Made by a program: the position numbers and the translations under genes. Shown piece after piece: positions 62,963 through 64,000 of a DNA stretch of 64,000 nucleotides (positions within the stretch are counted from its first letter, which is position 1; each line of letters starts with the position of its first letter). The notes beneath the pieces are model-generated. The model saw only the letters and a program-made list of their open reading frames with translations. It was not told where the DNA came from and made no database searches. Source of the stretch: Apoda limacodes (lineage: Eukaryota > Arthropoda > Insecta > Lepidoptera > Limacodidae); NCBI GenBank assembly GCA_946406115.1, contig OX291550.1, positions 23,846,722 through 23,910,721 on the forward strand. Reading direction: 5' to 3'.

Positions 62963-63149
62963 TATATATGACACTGCCACTATAGATGCCAGCAGGGAAG
63001 TAAATTACTGCAAGTTGACAGTCAAGAACCATACTTTTTGCGGAACCAAAGAGAAAAAAATGGGGAAAAAAAGAATTTTTAATATCATCAGTTTATCAGC
63101 AATTAAAAGCCCAATGAAAATTGGGTCTAGTAAGTTTAATGTAAGCCTT

Positions 63150-63300
63150 TTTTATTGATGGTAAGGTCACTGCAGCCTACTAACAGCATTACTAGGGGCA
63201 TAACTCGCGCGCCGACCCTTCAAACACCTAAGAAGTCCTCAGAGAAAGTCTTGGTAGGAAGCCATTCCACCATCTATGCGTTCACGGTTGGTTACACCGT
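63150..63300 (-). mobile_element. Family B 3' end fragment, degenerate
   Basis: Minus strand, diverged and with deletions (tgatggtaaggtcactgcag, cataactcgcgcg, gagaaagtcttggtaggaag). Confidence 0.65.
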
Positions 63301-63499
63301 ACAATAAATATATGGCATAACTGCTTTTTGGTGTCATTTAAATTTGTATATTTTTTATTGAAGGTAACACGAGTATAATTAAGCATTATGACTTATGTTC
63401 AGATCAAAAAAGAAGGAATTTCTCAATTCGGTTGTATGTTTCTCAGCTTACATGTTTAACGTTCATTGTTATGTTTTATCCGCCTTAAAGTCAGCTGCC

Positions 63500-63755
63500 A
63501 CCACCAGGCTACATGAAGACATACTAGAGGAAACTTAATTCCATATTATCAGCTGGTGAAAGTAGGAAAGGTCTACGTTATTTGATGAAATCGCGTAAAC
63601 TTAAATAAAAACTTAAATTAGATTGGAATTTTGTGTGAATAAAACTTGAATAGTGGAGTAATTTGTGCCACGTGTTACGTCGCCTACTTAAGCTAATTTA
63701 TTTGCATAATCTATATAATATATGAGAAAATAAACAGGCTGACTAAATATAACTT
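63500..63755 (-). repeat. Dispersed repeat family H, copy 3
   Basis: Reverse complement of 54270-54480 (cagctggtgaaagtaggaaa). Confidence 0.65.
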
Positions 63756-63925
63756 TTAATGTAAAAACTAGGCAAGTCAGACCTTTATCTTCAATTTATC
63801 CTAAGTGTTTCGTTAATGATGTCAGGTACAATCTAACCCAAACACAGAGTTGTTTGCTTCAAAACCAAAACGATGTTTGGACACTATACTAGACAATATT
63901 CTGGCATTCTCTGAAACACACAGTT

Positions 63926-63980
63926 ACCTACCCACTACAAATCCGAGCACACGCATTGTTCCACGTCGAGAGCAGTAATC
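63926..63980. repeat. Short repeat shared with 20605-20665
   Basis: cccactacaaatccga then ttgttccacgt; same strand in both places. Origin unknown. Confidence 0.5.
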
Positions 63981-64000
63981 CAAGCGAATATAAATCTAAG

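Overview
The window looks like insect nuclear DNA, most likely from a moth or butterfly. It is AT-rich and gene-poor. Its one recognisable host gene is split by introns with good splice sites, and the dispersed repeats include several that I know as common in Lepidoptera. Nothing in it looks bacterial, viral or organellar.

Host gene: a GMC oxidoreductase (glucose-dehydrogenase-like flavoprotein) lies on the minus strand at 8881-12347. Three phase-consistent coding exons are visible and the extreme N-terminal exon is not. The residue that aligns with the catalytic His of the family is Gln. A second, broken copy lies at 25367-28614 on the same strand. Introns and flanks match as well (about 8553-12435 plus 16008-16200 against 25078-28880), so this is a segmental duplication and not a retrocopy.

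1-6060: two blocks of a roughly 850-bp satellite-like unit in opposite orientation, one near-identical unit in each arm. They are separated by about 1.65 kb holding a retroelement fragment and a tRNA-like SINE head. Each unit is itself a diverged dimer, each half carrying a GTCGATCGA core.

The rest is a graveyard of mobile elements. I use letters for families. A: jockey-type non-LTR element with a TTTGAC-repeat tail. B: a second non-LTR element with a poly(A) tail, at least 14 fragments and mostly on the minus strand. C, F and G: three other non-LTR RT fragments. D: an unclassified repeat of about 340 bp in three copies. H: a dispersed repeat of about 500 bp in three copies. There are also a mariner relic (17.9-18.8 kb), two Tc1-like elements (32.7-33.8 kb and 62.1-63.0 kb), a hAT relic (43.4-44.3 kb), one TIR MITE (34.1-34.5 kb), two fold-back hairpins (36.1 and 41.2 kb) and a 121-bp minisatellite whose units carry a hairpin (53.6-54.0 kb). 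Several elements are nested, which gives an order of insertion.

No tRNA, rRNA or CRISPR array is supported. No intact autonomous transposon was found. Coordinates of element ends are approximate (usually within 10-30 bases), because they come from comparing copies inside the window by eye.
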